From assembly GCA_012798435.1 (NCBI GenBank), contig JAAZNF010000025.1, forward strand, positions 1-64,000: a DNA stretch of 64,000 bases. Direction: 5' to 3'. Position numbers and translations under genes: made by a program. The stretch is from Myxococcales bacterium (GTDB lineage Bacteria; Myxococcota; B64-G9). This document shows positions 41,505 to 51,066 of this stretch, piece by piece (position 1 is the stretch's first letter; every line of letters begins with the position of its first letter). The notes beneath the pieces were generated by a model that searched no databases, was not told the DNA's origin, and saw only the letters and a list, made by a program, of their open reading frames with translations.

Positions 41505-44093
41505 ATGAAGATCGTGTTCGACATGGCGTTCGACTCCGGGTGCTGGCCCGGGCCGCTCCGGCAGCGCCAGGCGGTCATCGGGGAGAGCTGGGTCGGGCCG
41601 CTCGGCTTCATGAATGTCCTCGAGACAGCGCTGGGCCTCTCGGGGCACTACCCGAGCAACACCGAGCGCGCCCTGCGGCTTCTCGGGCGGGTACGCTCTC
41701 AAAGCGGTTTCTGGGCCGAGTCCGCCAAGAAGGATCCCATCGGGACCGCGCAACGCCTGCTCCAATGGCGAGATGACCTGTGGCTGGCGGGCTGGCGGGG
41801 AGAGGCGCGCAGCGGACGGCTCTCGCAGCTTTCCGCCCTGACCCGGGACGCGGCGGACGGGATCCCCGATCGCCTCGAGGCGATCCGGGTCGCGCTCCGG
41901 GAACGGGACGTGGGGATCGACGAGGTGCATCTCGTCGAACCGGAGGAACATCTATCCCATGCCTGGCGGGGAATCCTGGAGTCGCTCCGCAGGCGCCAGA
42001 CGAAGGTGGTGGAGAGCGCGCCGGTGTCCGAGATGGAGGCGGGCGGCGACCTGGCCGCTCTGTGGGCGAAAGACATCGAGGCTCGTGGAGACGGCACCCT
42101 GCAACTCCTCCGCCCCTTCGGGGTGTTGGAGGCCGCCGAGCAAGCCGCCGCCTGGTTGCGCTCGCTGCCGCCGACGTGGTCACGAGTGGTGGTGTGGCCC
42201 GAGCCGGTCCTGGATGAAGCGCTGCAAAGGCACGGCCTGCCAACCCTGGGCGCCCGCTCGCCGCTGTACGCCAACGCCCTGCTGGCACTGCTGCCGCTCA
42301 CCCTCGACCTGGTTTGGGAGCACAAGGATCCACAGGTGGCTGCGGAGCTGCTACAGCTTCCCAAGAACCCCGTCCACGGGACGATCGGCCGGAAACTTCT
42401 CGGCGCGCTGCAGGCGTGGCCCGCGGTCGGGAGCGCTGAATGGAACCTGGCGCTGAAGGACGCGCTGGCGGGGATCGAGGATCCGGAGCTCCGGTCGAAG
42501 CAGGCGGAGGTTCTCAAGACCTTCTTCGGGTCCCGGCTCCCGCGCTTTGAACCGGTTCCGGTCGAGGAAATCCACAAACGGATCCGGCTGGTTGCCGACT
42601 GGGCGCATCGGGTTCTCCCCGCCAGCCCATCGATCCGATGCGCCTTGGAGGAGGTCGTCCGTCAGTGCCAGGTCCTTTCGGGGATGCTCGATGCCGCCGG
42701 CCTGGAGTCGTTCACCGCCCGGGACATCGCCCGGCTGCTGGAGCGCTTGAGCGGAATCGTGGATGGCACCACCGAACCCCAGGTGGGGATGCATGCGGTG
42801 GGAGAACCCGGGGCGGTCGCCGGGGCGGTGGACGCCGTGCTGGTGTGGGACTTCACCCTGTCTCGTTTCGCCCGCCAAAGCGGGATCCCGCTCTCCGAGA
42901 GGGAGCGGGACGAACTGAAATCCCAGGGCGTCGACATCGTCTCGACGGAGCTGCTCGTCAAGCGGGAGGCCGCCCGTTGGCTGCGGCCCTTCCGGATGGC
43001 GCGCCACGCGATCCTGTGTGTCTGCCCCCGCCGGACCGCCGACGGCGATGAGGAGTATCCCCACCCGGCCTGGGACGAGATCCGGGCCCGGATCGCCAAG
43101 GGGAGCGGCTGGCGCCTCGAAGTGGCTCGGCCGACGCTCCTTTCCGATCTGGTGCTCGAGCCACGAGGCGCTCGGCATGCCGTCGCCCCGGTGGCCACCT
43201 TCATGGTGGTGCCGGGCACGCTCCGGCCCCGGCCCGCGGAATCCGCCTCGTCTCTGGATAAGTTGCTCCGTTGTCCGCTATCGTACGTGCTGGAGTATCA
43301 CGGTCGGCTTCGCGCAAGCGCCGTCCCGCGCCTACCCGAGCCAGGCTCGAACCTCTTGCGCGGTAACGTGGCGCACGAGTTGATCCGGATCGTGCTCGAG
43401 GAGGTGCGGGCGGGGCGCATCCAGACGCCCGAGCAGGCGGGGGAACGCGTCCGGGTCCTGTTCGACGAGCGGGCGCCGGCGCTGGCCGCCGGGCTCTTCC
43501 TCCCCGGCCAGGACGAGCTGCGCGCGGATCTCAGGAGCCGGATCGCCCTCATCGTCGAGGACGTGGTGGGGCTGACGCGGCGCGCCGGGCTCCGCATCGT
43601 GGGCGTGGAAGAACCGTTCAAACGCGACGGCCTGGGCGTGTGCGTCCGGGGTCAGGCTGATCTGGTGCTCGGCGAGCCGGTGTGCATCCTCGATTTCAAG
43701 TGGTCCCAAGGGAGCCGCCGGAGCGAGCTGGAGAACGGCACCGCCCTCCAGCTCGCGGTGTACGGGTACGCCGTCAGCGCACCCGGGTCACCCTGGCCAG
43801 CGGTCGGGTTTGCCATCATCGACCGGCGGCGCATTCTGTGCGCCGGGACGACGGTTCCGGCCGGCGCCGAGCGGGTGAGCATGGAGAGCATCGAGGATAC
43901 CTGGCAAGCGCTCGAGCGCGCGTTCGCGACGGCCTGGCGGGAGCTTTCCGCAGGGCACGTCGAGGCGAGCGGCAACCTTGCCGAGGAGGAGCTGCACCCG
44001 ACGGCCCTTGCGAACGGCCGCCTGACGCTCGAGGCCCGGTGCGAATACTGTTCCTTCGGCGCGCTGTGCGGCAATGCCTTCGGGGGCCGATGA
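41505..44093 (+). CDS. AddB/RexB-like PD-(D/E)XK nuclease subunit
   Basis: An 862-residue protein (start chosen at ATG 41505 with GGAG upstream; 41490 possible). The C-terminal 270 residues form a RecB-family nuclease: LDKLLRCPLSYVLEY, RGNVAHELIRIV, GQADLVL with CILDFKWSQ (catalytic D and K), LQLAVYGYA. Cys in RCPLSY and the late CEYCSFGALCG give the four-Cys iron-sulphur clamp of AddB proteins. The N-terminal part lacks a clear Walker A motif, unlike Bacillus AddB. Overlaps the AddA-like gene by 4 bp; together a double-strand end-processing complex. Confidence 0.82.
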   Translation: MKIVFDMAFDSGCWPGPLRQRQAVIGESWVGPLGFMNVLETALGLSGHYPSNTERALRLLGRVRSQSGFWAESAKKDPIGTAQRLLQWRDDLWLAGWRGEARSGRLSQLSALTRDAADGIPDRLEAIRVALRERDVGIDEVHLVEPEEHLSHAWRGILESLRRRQTKVVESAPVSEMEAGGDLAALWAKDIEARGDGTLQLLRPFGVLEAAEQAAAWLRSLPPTWSRVVVWPEPVLDEALQRHGLPTLGARSPLYANALLALLPLTLDLVWEHKDPQVAAELLQLPKNPVHGTIGRKLLGALQAWPAVGSAEWNLALKDALAGIEDPELRSKQAEVLKTFFGSRLPRFEPVPVEEIHKRIRLVADWAHRVLPASPSIRCALEEVVRQCQVLSGMLDAAGLESFTARDIARLLERLSGIVDGTTEPQVGMHAVGEPGAVAGAVDAVLVWDFTLSRFARQSGIPLSERERDELKSQGVDIVSTELLVKREAARWLRPFRMARHAILCVCPRRTADGDEEYPHPAWDEIRARIAKGSGWRLEVARPTLLSDLVLEPRGARHAVAPVATFMVVPGTLRPRPAESASSLDKLLRCPLSYVLEYHGRLRASAVPRLPEPGSNLLRGNVAHELIRIVLEEVRAGRIQTPEQAGERVRVLFDERAPALAAGLFLPGQDELRADLRSRIALIVEDVVGLTRRAGLRIVGVEEPFKRDGLGVCVRGQADLVLGEPVCILDFKWSQGSRRSELENGTALQLAVYGYAVSAPGSPWPAVGFAIIDRRRILCAGTTVPAGAERVSMESIEDTWQALERAFATAWRELSAGHVEASGNLAEEELHPTALANGRLTLEARCEYCSFGALCGNAFGGR

Positions 44094-47000
44094 TGGGCGA
44101 CATTCACATCGTCTCCGCCAGCGCGGGGAGCGGCAAGACCCATTTCCTGGCGACCCATGTGGTGGAAGAGATCCGGGCGCGGCGGGTCCGTCCCGAGGCG
44201 GTGGTGGCGACCACGTTTACGGTCCGCGCGGCCGCCGAGCTCCGCGAGCGGGTGCGCCAGCTCCTGCTGGACGCCGATCTGGTGGACGAGGCGCAGCGGA
44301 TCCTGGCGGCCCGGTTTGGAACGGTGAACTCGGTGTGCGGCCGGCTGCTTTCGGAGTACGCCTTCGAGCTGGGGCTTTCTCCGCTGCTGCGCGTGCTTGA
44401 CAAGGCGGGCGAAAAGCGTCTGTTGCGCCAGGCCCTCGACGGGGCGCGAACACCGGAACAGGAGCGGCGCATCGAAGAGCTTGCGCAGCGCTGGAAGTTC
44501 CTGGCCCCGGCGGAGGAGGCGCGTCCGGGTCGTCCCGGCCGGCGGGGGTCGGACTCGTTCTCGGAGGCGATCCAGGAAGTGATCGATCTGGCCCGTTCGA
44601 ACCGGGTCGACGCCGGTCAACTGGCCGCCTGCGCCAGGAGCAGCCTGGCCTCCTTCCTGCGCCTGCTTCCCCCGACCACGCCGCGCCACAAGCACCTGGA
44701 GCGCGAGCTGCGCGAGCGGCTGGAGGAGTTCATCGGGTACGTGCGGGGCTTACCGGACCCGGACAAGCTGCCCAAGAAGACCCTGCGCGCCGTCCAGGAG
44801 GTGGAGCGGTTCGCCCAGGCCTTGAAGGACAACCGCAAGATCTCCTGGGACGACTGGATCGCGCTGGAGAGGCTCGACCCCGACCAGAAGGTCTGCCCGC
44901 AGGCCGAGCCGATCATCGCGCTGGCGCGGGAACACGCGGGTCTTCCCGGGTTCAAGAAGGACGTCGAGGAGATCATCGGGCTGCTCTTCGATCTGGCGCG
45001 CCAGGGTCTCGAGCGGTACCGGCAGCACAAGGAGCAGCGGGGGCTGGTCGACTTCGTCGATCAGGAGGTGTACGCGCTCGAGCTGCTGGAGAACGACGAG
45101 GTGCGGAGACGCCTGGAAGGCCAGATCGACCTTTTGGTCGTGGACGAGTTCCAGGACACGAGCCCCATCCAGCTCGCCATCTTCCTGCGGCTCTCTTCGC
45201 TTGCCAAACGAAGCGTCTGGGTGGGGGACCAGAAGCAGGCCATCTACGGATTCCGGGGAACGGACCCGTCGTTGATGGAAGCCGCCCTGAAGGTCATCCT
45301 GGGCGAGCGGCGGCGCGAGCGCCTGTCCTCCTCGTACCGCAGCCGGCCTGCGCTGGTGCGGCTGACGTCCGCGCTGTTCGCCCCGGCGTTCGGCGCGCAG
45401 GACATCCCCAGGGAGTGCGTGGAGCTCGAGCCGGCCGAGGATCGGGAGCCGGAGGGCCTCGGGCCGATCGTCGAGCGCTGGTTCACCACCGGGAACCGGG
45501 ACGTTCAGGCCGCCTGCGTCGCCGCCGGCGTGCGGGGGCTCCTGTTCGACGAAGACACGCGGGTGCGCGACAAGGACACCCGCCAGGCCCGGCGGGCTCG
45601 GGCGGGGGACGTGGCGGTGCTGTGCCGCACCCAGGATCAGTGCGAGTCGGTGGCGGTCGCGCTGGAGGCCGCGGGCCTGCGGGTGGCGCGCGCCCGCCGG
45701 GGCTTGTTGGCCACCCACGAAGGCCAACTGGTCCTGGCCGGGCTTCGCCTGTGGCTCGATCCGGATGATCGGCTGGCGCGGGCCGAGGTGCTGCGTCTCC
45801 TCGACTTCGCCGGTCGGCCCGACGAGTGGTTGCGCGAGGTCCTGGATGCGGCAGAAACGGATCGGCAGATGTGCGGCGCCGCCATCGATCGACTGTTGAG
45901 CACGAGGGAGGGCGCGCTGGTGGCCGGGGCGCTCCAGGTGTTCGACGAGGTCTGCCGGACGCTCGAGATCCGGGAGGCGTGCTTGGCCTGGGGAGACGTT
46001 GAGGCCCGGCTCGCGAATCTGGAGGCCCTGCGGGAGCTCACCGTCCGGTACGCCTCGGATGGTGCCGTGTCTCCCGGGGGCCCGAGCCCGGCCGGGTTGC
46101 TGGCCTTCTTGGACCAGGTCATCGCGCGCGGAGAGGACGAGAAACCGGCCCTGGCCGACGAGCACGCCGTGGTGGTGTCGACCTGGCATGGCTCCAAGGG
46201 GCTCGAGTGGCCGATGGTGGTGTTGTACGGGATCGAGGCGGAGGCGAAGGCCGATCCGTGCCAGCCGCAGGTCATTCCCGCGCCCACGGGAATCGATCTG
46301 CGCGAGCCGCTGGCGGGCCGGTGGATCCGGTACTGGCCATTCCCCTATAGCAGGTCTCGAACACACGGGGCGCTGCTCGAGCGCATCCGCGAGTCCGAGG
46401 AGGCGAGGATCAACCTGGCGCAAAAGGAGCGCGAGCTGCTGCGGGTGCTCTACGTCATCTGGACCCGGGCCCGCGACCGAGTGATCCTGGCCTGCAAGGA
46501 GGGGGAGCTCGAAAAAGGATGCCTCTCGCTGCTGAACCATCCTGCCAAGGTCATCGGGGAGCCGGAGGGCGAGCAGGTCTGCTGGGCGGGGCGGCCGGTC
46601 GATCTGGCGCAGAAGCGCCTCGCCCCGCTGGAGCATCAGGCGCGGGCGCCGGCGGCTGGCCTGGGGTATCCGCCCGCGGCGCCGGTAGGGCATCCGCCCG
46701 CTTGGGCCAATCCGTCCGCCCTGAGCCACCGGGGAACGCCCGGCCGCGCCGAGAATCCAGTTACCATAGGGGAACCCATCCAGATCAAAGGCGGGCGGAA
46801 AGAGATCAACGCCACCGACCTCGGGCACGCCATCCACGGGTTCCTGGCGGCGGATCGCCCCGGCCTTGCCAGCGAGGATCGCCAACGCATGGCCGAGGGG
46901 CTGCTTTCGCGGTGGAAGGTCTCGGGGGCGCTCACCGCGGCGGATCTGGTACGGGCGGCGGATGCGCTCTGGGCCTGGATAAATGAGACATTTCCTGGGG

Positions 47001-47338
47001 CGAAGGTGCACCGGGAGATTCCGATCGAGCACCGCCTCGCCACCGGCACCGTCGTGCGGGGGTTCTGCGACCTGGCGCTGGAGACCGATGCCGGCTGGGT
47101 GATCGTCGATCACAAGTCGTTTACCGATGACCCCGAGAGGGCGCGAGAGCGGGCCGGGGAGTACTCCGGGCAGCTCGCCGCCTACGCGGACGCCATCGCG
47201 GCCACCGGGCGGATGATCCTCGGGATGTACCTGCACCTGCCGTTGCTCGGCCTGATAATCCCCGTATCGCCGCCGTGCCAACTCGAGAACGCCACATCTG
47301 GCGAGGCCGGCAGTGGCGCCGGCGAGAACCGGCCGTAG
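44090..47338 (+). CDS. AddA-like UvrD-family helicase/nuclease
   Basis: A 1082-residue protein (ATG 44090 or 44093). SF1A motifs are complete: SASAGSGKTHF, FGTVNSVCGRLL, LLVVDEFQDTSPIQL, WVGDQKQAIYGFRGTD, SSSYRSRPALV, VVVSTWHGSKGLEWPMVV, RVLYVIWTRARD. The C-terminal PD-(D/E)XK domain has RGFCDLALET, WVIVDHKSF and EYSGQLAAYADAI, so the nuclease is probably active. A divergent AddAB pair in an accessory region can serve repair or phage defence; which applies here is open. Confidence 0.85.
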   Translation: MMGDIHIVSASAGSGKTHFLATHVVEEIRARRVRPEAVVATTFTVRAAAELRERVRQLLLDADLVDEAQRILAARFGTVNSVCGRLLSEYAFELGLSPLLRVLDKAGEKRLLRQALDGARTPEQERRIEELAQRWKFLAPAEEARPGRPGRRGSDSFSEAIQEVIDLARSNRVDAGQLAACARSSLASFLRLLPPTTPRHKHLERELRERLEEFIGYVRGLPDPDKLPKKTLRAVQEVERFAQALKDNRKISWDDWIALERLDPDQKVCPQAEPIIALAREHAGLPGFKKDVEEIIGLLFDLARQGLERYRQHKEQRGLVDFVDQEVYALELLENDEVRRRLEGQIDLLVVDEFQDTSPIQLAIFLRLSSLAKRSVWVGDQKQAIYGFRGTDPSLMEAALKVILGERRRERLSSSYRSRPALVRLTSALFAPAFGAQDIPRECVELEPAEDREPEGLGPIVERWFTTGNRDVQAACVAAGVRGLLFDEDTRVRDKDTRQARRARAGDVAVLCRTQDQCESVAVALEAAGLRVARARRGLLATHEGQLVLAGLRLWLDPDDRLARAEVLRLLDFAGRPDEWLREVLDAAETDRQMCGAAIDRLLSTREGALVAGALQVFDEVCRTLEIREACLAWGDVEARLANLEALRELTVRYASDGAVSPGGPSPAGLLAFLDQVIARGEDEKPALADEHAVVVSTWHGSKGLEWPMVVLYGIEAEAKADPCQPQVIPAPTGIDLREPLAGRWIRYWPFPYSRSRTHGALLERIRESEEARINLAQKERELLRVLYVIWTRARDRVILACKEGELEKGCLSLLNHPAKVIGEPEGEQVCWAGRPVDLAQKRLAPLEHQARAPAAGLGYPPAAPVGHPPAWANPSALSHRGTPGRAENPVTIGEPIQIKGGRKEINATDLGHAIHGFLAADRPGLASEDRQRMAEGLLSRWKVSGALTAADLVRAADALWAWINETFPGAKVHREIPIEHRLATGTVVRGFCDLALETDAGWVIVDHKSFTDDPERARERAGEYSGQLAAYADAIAATGRMILGMYLHLPLLGLIIPVSPPCQLENATSGEAGSGAGENRP

Positions 47339-47399
47339 GTAAACGGAGCCCGTACCAACCGCCGAGCGCCCGTAGCGATGCTGACCGGTGAGCGAAGGC

Positions 47400-48176
47400 T
47401 CAGGCGCTGCAGTCGTCGGGGTCGTCGCTGAACTCGGTCCCGTCGTCGAACACCAGCCGGCCGTCCTCGCCCAGGCTGCCCTCGACGAAGGCCTTTCCAT
47501 CGGTTGGTCTGGAATAGCGCACCCGGATGCGGCACCCGGACAGGCTCCAGGTGGCCGAGGACTCGATGCGCCTCACCTCGTCGCCGGCCAAGTCCAGTGC
47601 CCAGAAATCGGCGCGCCCATTGGGATGAAAGCGCGCTCCGCTAATGGGGCCATACGCGCCCGGCGAGGGGCCGTACCAGACCACCTCTTGCAGGATGAGC
47701 CGTAGATCCCGGGGGTTTTTCAGCGAGCGGCCGATGAGCAGGTGAAAGGCGATGATCCTCCGCCCGCAGGCGAAGCCGGGATCGGCCTTGGCGCGGCGCT
47801 GCAGCGCCGGGTCCAGCGCGATTGCCTTTTCGAGGTGCTCCATGATGATGTCCTGATAGGCGTCGTGCTCGCATACCTGACCCTTGTCGCGCAGCAGGCA
47901 CAGCGTGCGCGCCAGCTGGTAGTGGGCCTCGGCGCAGCTCTCGTCCGTCTCGATCGCCGCCTGGAAGCGCGAGAGCGCCTCGGGGTAGCTCTTTTTCTCG
48001 ACGAGCCGTTTGCCCTCGACGAGCAGCGGCGCGACTTCGTTCGCTCGCGCGCCGGCCGGCGTGCCCAGGGCGAACAGGATGGCAAGCGCCACCCGCGCCG
48101 CGTGCGCGGCGGCCAGCCGCCAGGCGATGATCCCGCCCACCCCAAGACCCGCCAGGGTCCACAGCGCATACTCCAT
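47400..48176 (-). CDS. exported TPR protein of unknown function
   Basis: A 258-residue protein. Two hydrophobic stretches (about 5-25 and 27-45) end in ARA-NE, so the N-terminus is either a membrane anchor or a signal with a helix before it. Two TPR-like helices pairs follow (SYPEALSRFQAAIETDESCAEAH; HLEKAIALDPALQRRAK). The last 90 residues are beta-rich and include CRIRVRYSRPTDG and DGRLVFDDGTEF. Not a recognised family. It is convergent with the AddA-like gene. Confidence 0.55.
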   Translation of the reverse strand: MEYALWTLAGLGVGGIIAWRLAAAHAARVALAILFALGTPAGARANEVAPLLVEGKRLVEKKSYPEALSRFQAAIETDESCAEAHYQLARTLCLLRDKGQVCEHDAYQDIIMEHLEKAIALDPALQRRAKADPGFACGRRIIAFHLLIGRSLKNPRDLRLILQEVVWYGPSPGAYGPISGARFHPNGRADFWALDLAGDEVRRIESSATWSLSGCRIRVRYSRPTDGKAFVEGSLGEDGRLVFDDGTEFSDDPDDCSA

Positions 48177-48339
48177 GATCGCCTCCTACCGCGTGGGCCG
48201 AAAAGCGAGCAGCTCTTTCTTTGCGGCAATACATTCGCGGTCCGTTCACTGTGGTCGTTGGTGAGGGATGTCTTTCCCTGATGCGTTGACCGTAACGAGT
48301 TATTGATAGTTAATGTGCTCCATGATGCGGGTCAACCGG

Positions 48340-48358
48340 GTGCCAGGCACCCCGGTTT
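48340..48358. repeat. single GTGCCAGGCAC-type repeat
   Basis: A 19-bp match to the tandem unit at 38695-38736. It lies directly before the broken gene at 48363, in the 48177-48362 gap where no intact gene is seen, and may mark the point where its 5' end was lost. Confidence 0.6.
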
Positions 48359-48362
48359 GGGA

Positions 48363-49163
48363 CAACTGAACATTGATGGAAACTTGGTGCTCGAATCAGA
48401 GAAGTTCGTCCTCGCCGTGGGTGAACAAGATATGCAGCACAAGATCTGCCAGATTGCCTTCTCCAAGAGGGATGGTTCCGTTTTTGTGTCCCTTCCATAA
48501 TATAAAAATTGCGCTGGACAGGTCAGCATCCTCGTATGGAAAGGCGATGGAACGGCACCGAGAACGTTGAGCGTGTTCGACCCAGGCGCGACGATGAGGA
48601 CCACCGTCAACAAGGTCAAGTACTCGCATCACCCCGACGGGCGTGCCCACTTCTCCCAGCACGGCAAGGTCAAGACCAGCATCATCAACCCCGACTCCAT
48701 GCGCCTCGACGATCCTAGCGGTGGTCACCTCTTCACCCTGAGGGTCCAAGGCCTGTTCGATTTCGAGCCCGTGTCCGAGAAGGACTTACGAGTCAGCGTA
48801 TCGAAGCGGCAGCTGCTACAAATCTGCCCAGCACATCTCCCGCGTGCGTTGAGGGTGATCTGCCACCTCTACCCGCGGGGACATCGTGTGTTCGAGCAAC
48901 CAAGGAAGAAAGCCTTCTTCGTCAGCGCCCCCGCCGGAAGCAGCGCATAGAAGTTCGGCCTGACCCTATTGTGGCAGGAGGTCGAGCCTTTCTTCCTCGG
49001 CGGAAGGAGCGGTATCAACCTCTATGGCGGATTCGACCGACCCGAAATCCAAAAGTCAGGTGACCACTCCTGCAAGTTCCTCTGCCTGGCATATCCGATC
49101 CAAAACAATACAGGGCTGACGGCGTCGTTCGGTACGATAGACTTGGCGCCAAACTCCAAATAG
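48363..49163 (+). pseudogene. conserved hypothetical gene broken by two in-frame stops
   Basis: One reading frame runs from about 48363 to 49163 and is interrupted only by TAA (48498-48500) and TAG (48948-48950). Coding sense continues across both stops without a shift: KICQIAFSKRDGSVFVSLP, stop, YKNCAGQVSILVWKGDG, then VKYSHHPDGRAHFSQHGKVK and GHLFTLRVQGLF, stop, KFGLTLLWQEVEPFF. The SHHPDGRAHFS block looks like a conserved motif. No start codon with a ribosome site is seen, and a REP-like repeat abuts the 5' end. Most likely a decayed gene; recoding of two different stops is less likely. Confidence 0.6.
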
Positions 49164-49257
49164 GTTCAATTGCAAGAAGGAAAACGCTGTTGGACACATG
49201 TTGAGGGGTCTTTTCGTCACACATCCTTGCTACAAATTATAATTACCCAACACAACC

Positions 49258-50025
49258 ATGAACCTCACCGAAGAGCAGCTCTCCGTCCCGCACGATCCGG
49301 AACGGAGCGAGACGACCGAAGTCGGCTACCGCATGGCCTGGGCGCGGACGTACCTGAAGAAGGATGGATACCTTGACAACAGCAGCCGTGGTGTGTGGGT
49401 CCTCACTCAGAAGGGGCGTGAGACGACGACCGTGGACCCGCACGAGGTTGCGAGGCGTGTGCGGGCCCGAGATTTGGAGAGAATGACTGAGGAGCCCAGC
49501 AATTCAAAGCGTCACAAGAAGCACAAGGATGATCAGGAAGCGCTCGAAGAGGCCGAAGAGGGCGCCGAATGGATGGAAGAATTGGTGACGGCACTTCAGC
49601 GCATGCCCGCCGATGGCTTCGAGCGGCTTTCTCAGCGGCTCCTTCGGGAATGCGGTTTTGTCGAGGTGGAGGTCACCGGCAGAAAAGGGGACCAGGGCAT
49701 CGATGGCATCGGCGTGCTGCGGATGCACGACGTGGTCAGCTTTCGCGTGGTGTTCCAGTGCAAACGCTGGAAGGGGAGCGTCGGCCCCGGGGTGGTCAGG
49801 GATTTTCGTGGTTCGATGATTGGCAAGGCGGAGAAAGGAATCATCATCACCACGGGAACCTTTACCCGAGAGGCATATCGGGAGGCGACCCGCGCCGGCG
49901 CACATCCGATCGATCTCATTGATGGCGAGGAGCTGGCGAATCTGCTCAAGAAGTTCGGGCTCGGGGTGAAGAGCGAAATGGTGGAGCGGGTGCTCGTGGA
50001 CGAGGATTTCTTCGATAAAATCTAG
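49258..50025 (+). CDS. mrr: Mrr-type restriction endonuclease, shortened N-terminus
   Basis: A 255-residue protein (full Mrr is about 300). It begins inside the Mrr N-terminal winged helix (LTEEQLSVPH, YRMAWARTYLKKDGYLDNSSRGVW); a TAA 15 bp upstream in frame rules out extension. The catalytic domain (about 105-235) is intact: GFERLSQRLLRECGF, GDQGIDGIGV, FQCKRWKG (PD-(D/E)XK D and Q-x-K) and RDFRGSMIGKAEKGIIITTG. Mrr enzymes cut methylated DNA. Either a naturally short form or a truncated gene with reduced site recognition. The upstream 90 bp is AT-rich. Confidence 0.8.
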   Translation: MNLTEEQLSVPHDPERSETTEVGYRMAWARTYLKKDGYLDNSSRGVWVLTQKGRETTTVDPHEVARRVRARDLERMTEEPSNSKRHKKHKDDQEALEEAEEGAEWMEELVTALQRMPADGFERLSQRLLRECGFVEVEVTGRKGDQGIDGIGVLRMHDVVSFRVVFQCKRWKGSVGPGVVRDFRGSMIGKAEKGIIITTGTFTREAYREATRAGAHPIDLIDGEELANLLKKFGLGVKSEMVERVLVDEDFFDKI

Positions 50026-50357
50026 GCCGCAAATGAAAAGAGATACTCAGTGTTGGTGGTTGTGTTGGCGCTCGGTCGGGTTCCTTCGCCTTTTTCATGG
50101 CCACCTCCTCCTCTATGGTCTGACGCCCGGCGCGGCGACATCTGACGTCTGATGGCGCAGGCGGGGCCGACCCAATCTTGGGTATATTCACCAAAAACAC
50201 CGTGTCCACCGAAAAGGAGCGCGGGAGGTGATTTTTTTCGGCGGGCGGGCCGACCGGGGGGGAACGGCCGCGGGGTGATGCAAACGCTGTTTGCTTTTAT
50301 CATGATAATCGCAAATGGCCTCGACGGGTTCTGGCACGAGGGCCTGTCGGACGCCTT
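50026..50357. other. intergenic region with two adjacent palindromes
   Basis: No convincing gene. GCAAAC-N3-GTTTGC (50280-50294) and TTATCATGATAA (50297-50308) lie side by side, 50-78 bp past the stop of the minus-strand gene at 50358, and could end or process its transcript. A minus-strand ATG at 50098 has a strong AGGAGG but its 50-codon frame looks non-coding. Confidence 0.4.
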
Positions 50358-50735
50358 TCACAGCGCCGGGTGACGCCGGGTGACCAGACACTCCTTCACG
50401 GTCGTGAGCGTCAGGCGCTCGACCTCCTCGCGCTCGGCGGGAGAGAGCGCGGCCTCGTCGAAGGCCTCGAGCAGCAGCGCCACGAAGTCTCTCTCCAGAC
50501 CGGGATAACCGCGGAAGATGGCGCGCGCCCGCCGCAGCACCCGCTCGCCGCTCCACTCGCATTCGAGCTTGCGAAAGGGCCGGGGGACGATGTCGAAGCA
50601 CATGTAGACGAGGACCAGCCCGCCTTCGCACTCGCTGAAGCTGCCGTCGTCGCGCAAGAAGTCCACCGGGCGGAAGTCCTCTGCCGCGATCTGCTGGTAG
50701 CCGATGCGCATCTTCGGTACGCACACGCGGCGCAT
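50358..50735 (-). CDS. small unknown protein of a sigma-54-controlled module
   Basis: A 125-residue soluble protein, unrecognised. It has an Arg-rich start, a beta-like stretch GGLVLVYMCFDIVPRPF, and an acidic helical end (EAALSPAEREEVERLTLTTV). AGGAGG lies 8 nt before ATG. It is transcribed from the sigma-54 promoter at 50799-50814, divergent from the AAA ATPase gene that has its own, so the two products are probably made together in response to the same signal. Confidence 0.7.
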   Translation of the reverse strand: MRRVCVPKMRIGYQQIAAEDFRPVDFLRDDGSFSECEGGLVLVYMCFDIVPRPFRKLECEWSGERVLRRARAIFRGYPGLERDFVALLLEAFDEAALSPAEREEVERLTLTTVKECLVTRRHPAL

Positions 50736-50798
50736 GTCGTCCTCCTCTCGTCCCGCTCGGCGGAGCCGGCGGGCCAGATCGGCGAATATTCAAAAGAG

Positions 50799-50814
50799 AG
50801 CAAGCGGCGTGCCA
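50799..50814 (-). promoter_or_regulatory. sigma-54 promoter, minus strand
   Basis: The minus strand reads TGGCACGCCGCTTGCT, a perfect match to TGGCACGnnnnTTGCW. Start of transcription about 50788, giving a leader of about 53 nt for the gene at 50735. Confidence 0.85.
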
Positions 50815-50932
50815 GCGTGACCATCCAGTGCTCCCGGTCGCCCAAGTGCCCGTCTCGCCGGAAAATGCGCGACTGCAGGCTCGCGGCGTGCCGTCCGGCG
50901 CCCGCAGGAGCCTCGAGCGAGTTCGTCACAAA

Positions 50933-50950
50933 TTGAGAGGTTCGGCTCAA
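50933..50950. promoter_or_regulatory. shared activator site candidate between divergent sigma-54 promoters
   Basis: TTGAG-N8-CTCAA. Its centre (50941.5) is about 129 bp from the -24 GG of the minus promoter and about 127 bp from that of the plus promoter. One activator bound here could serve both by looping. Confidence 0.5.
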
Positions 50951-51066
50951 AAAATGATCGTACCTATTCTCGGGCTCTGGCGCTGCGTTCATCGGCCTCG
51001 GATTGTTTTTCTCTCAAGCCGCCGGAGCCAAAGTGGAAATTATTTGCGCCCAGCGTATCCAGACCG

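Noticed and set aside
49946-50098. Small minus-strand ORF (50 codons) with a strong AGGAGG before its ATG
   Set aside because: Two thirds of the frame is antisense to the mrr 3' end, and the product is a Pro/Arg-rich low-complexity chain.
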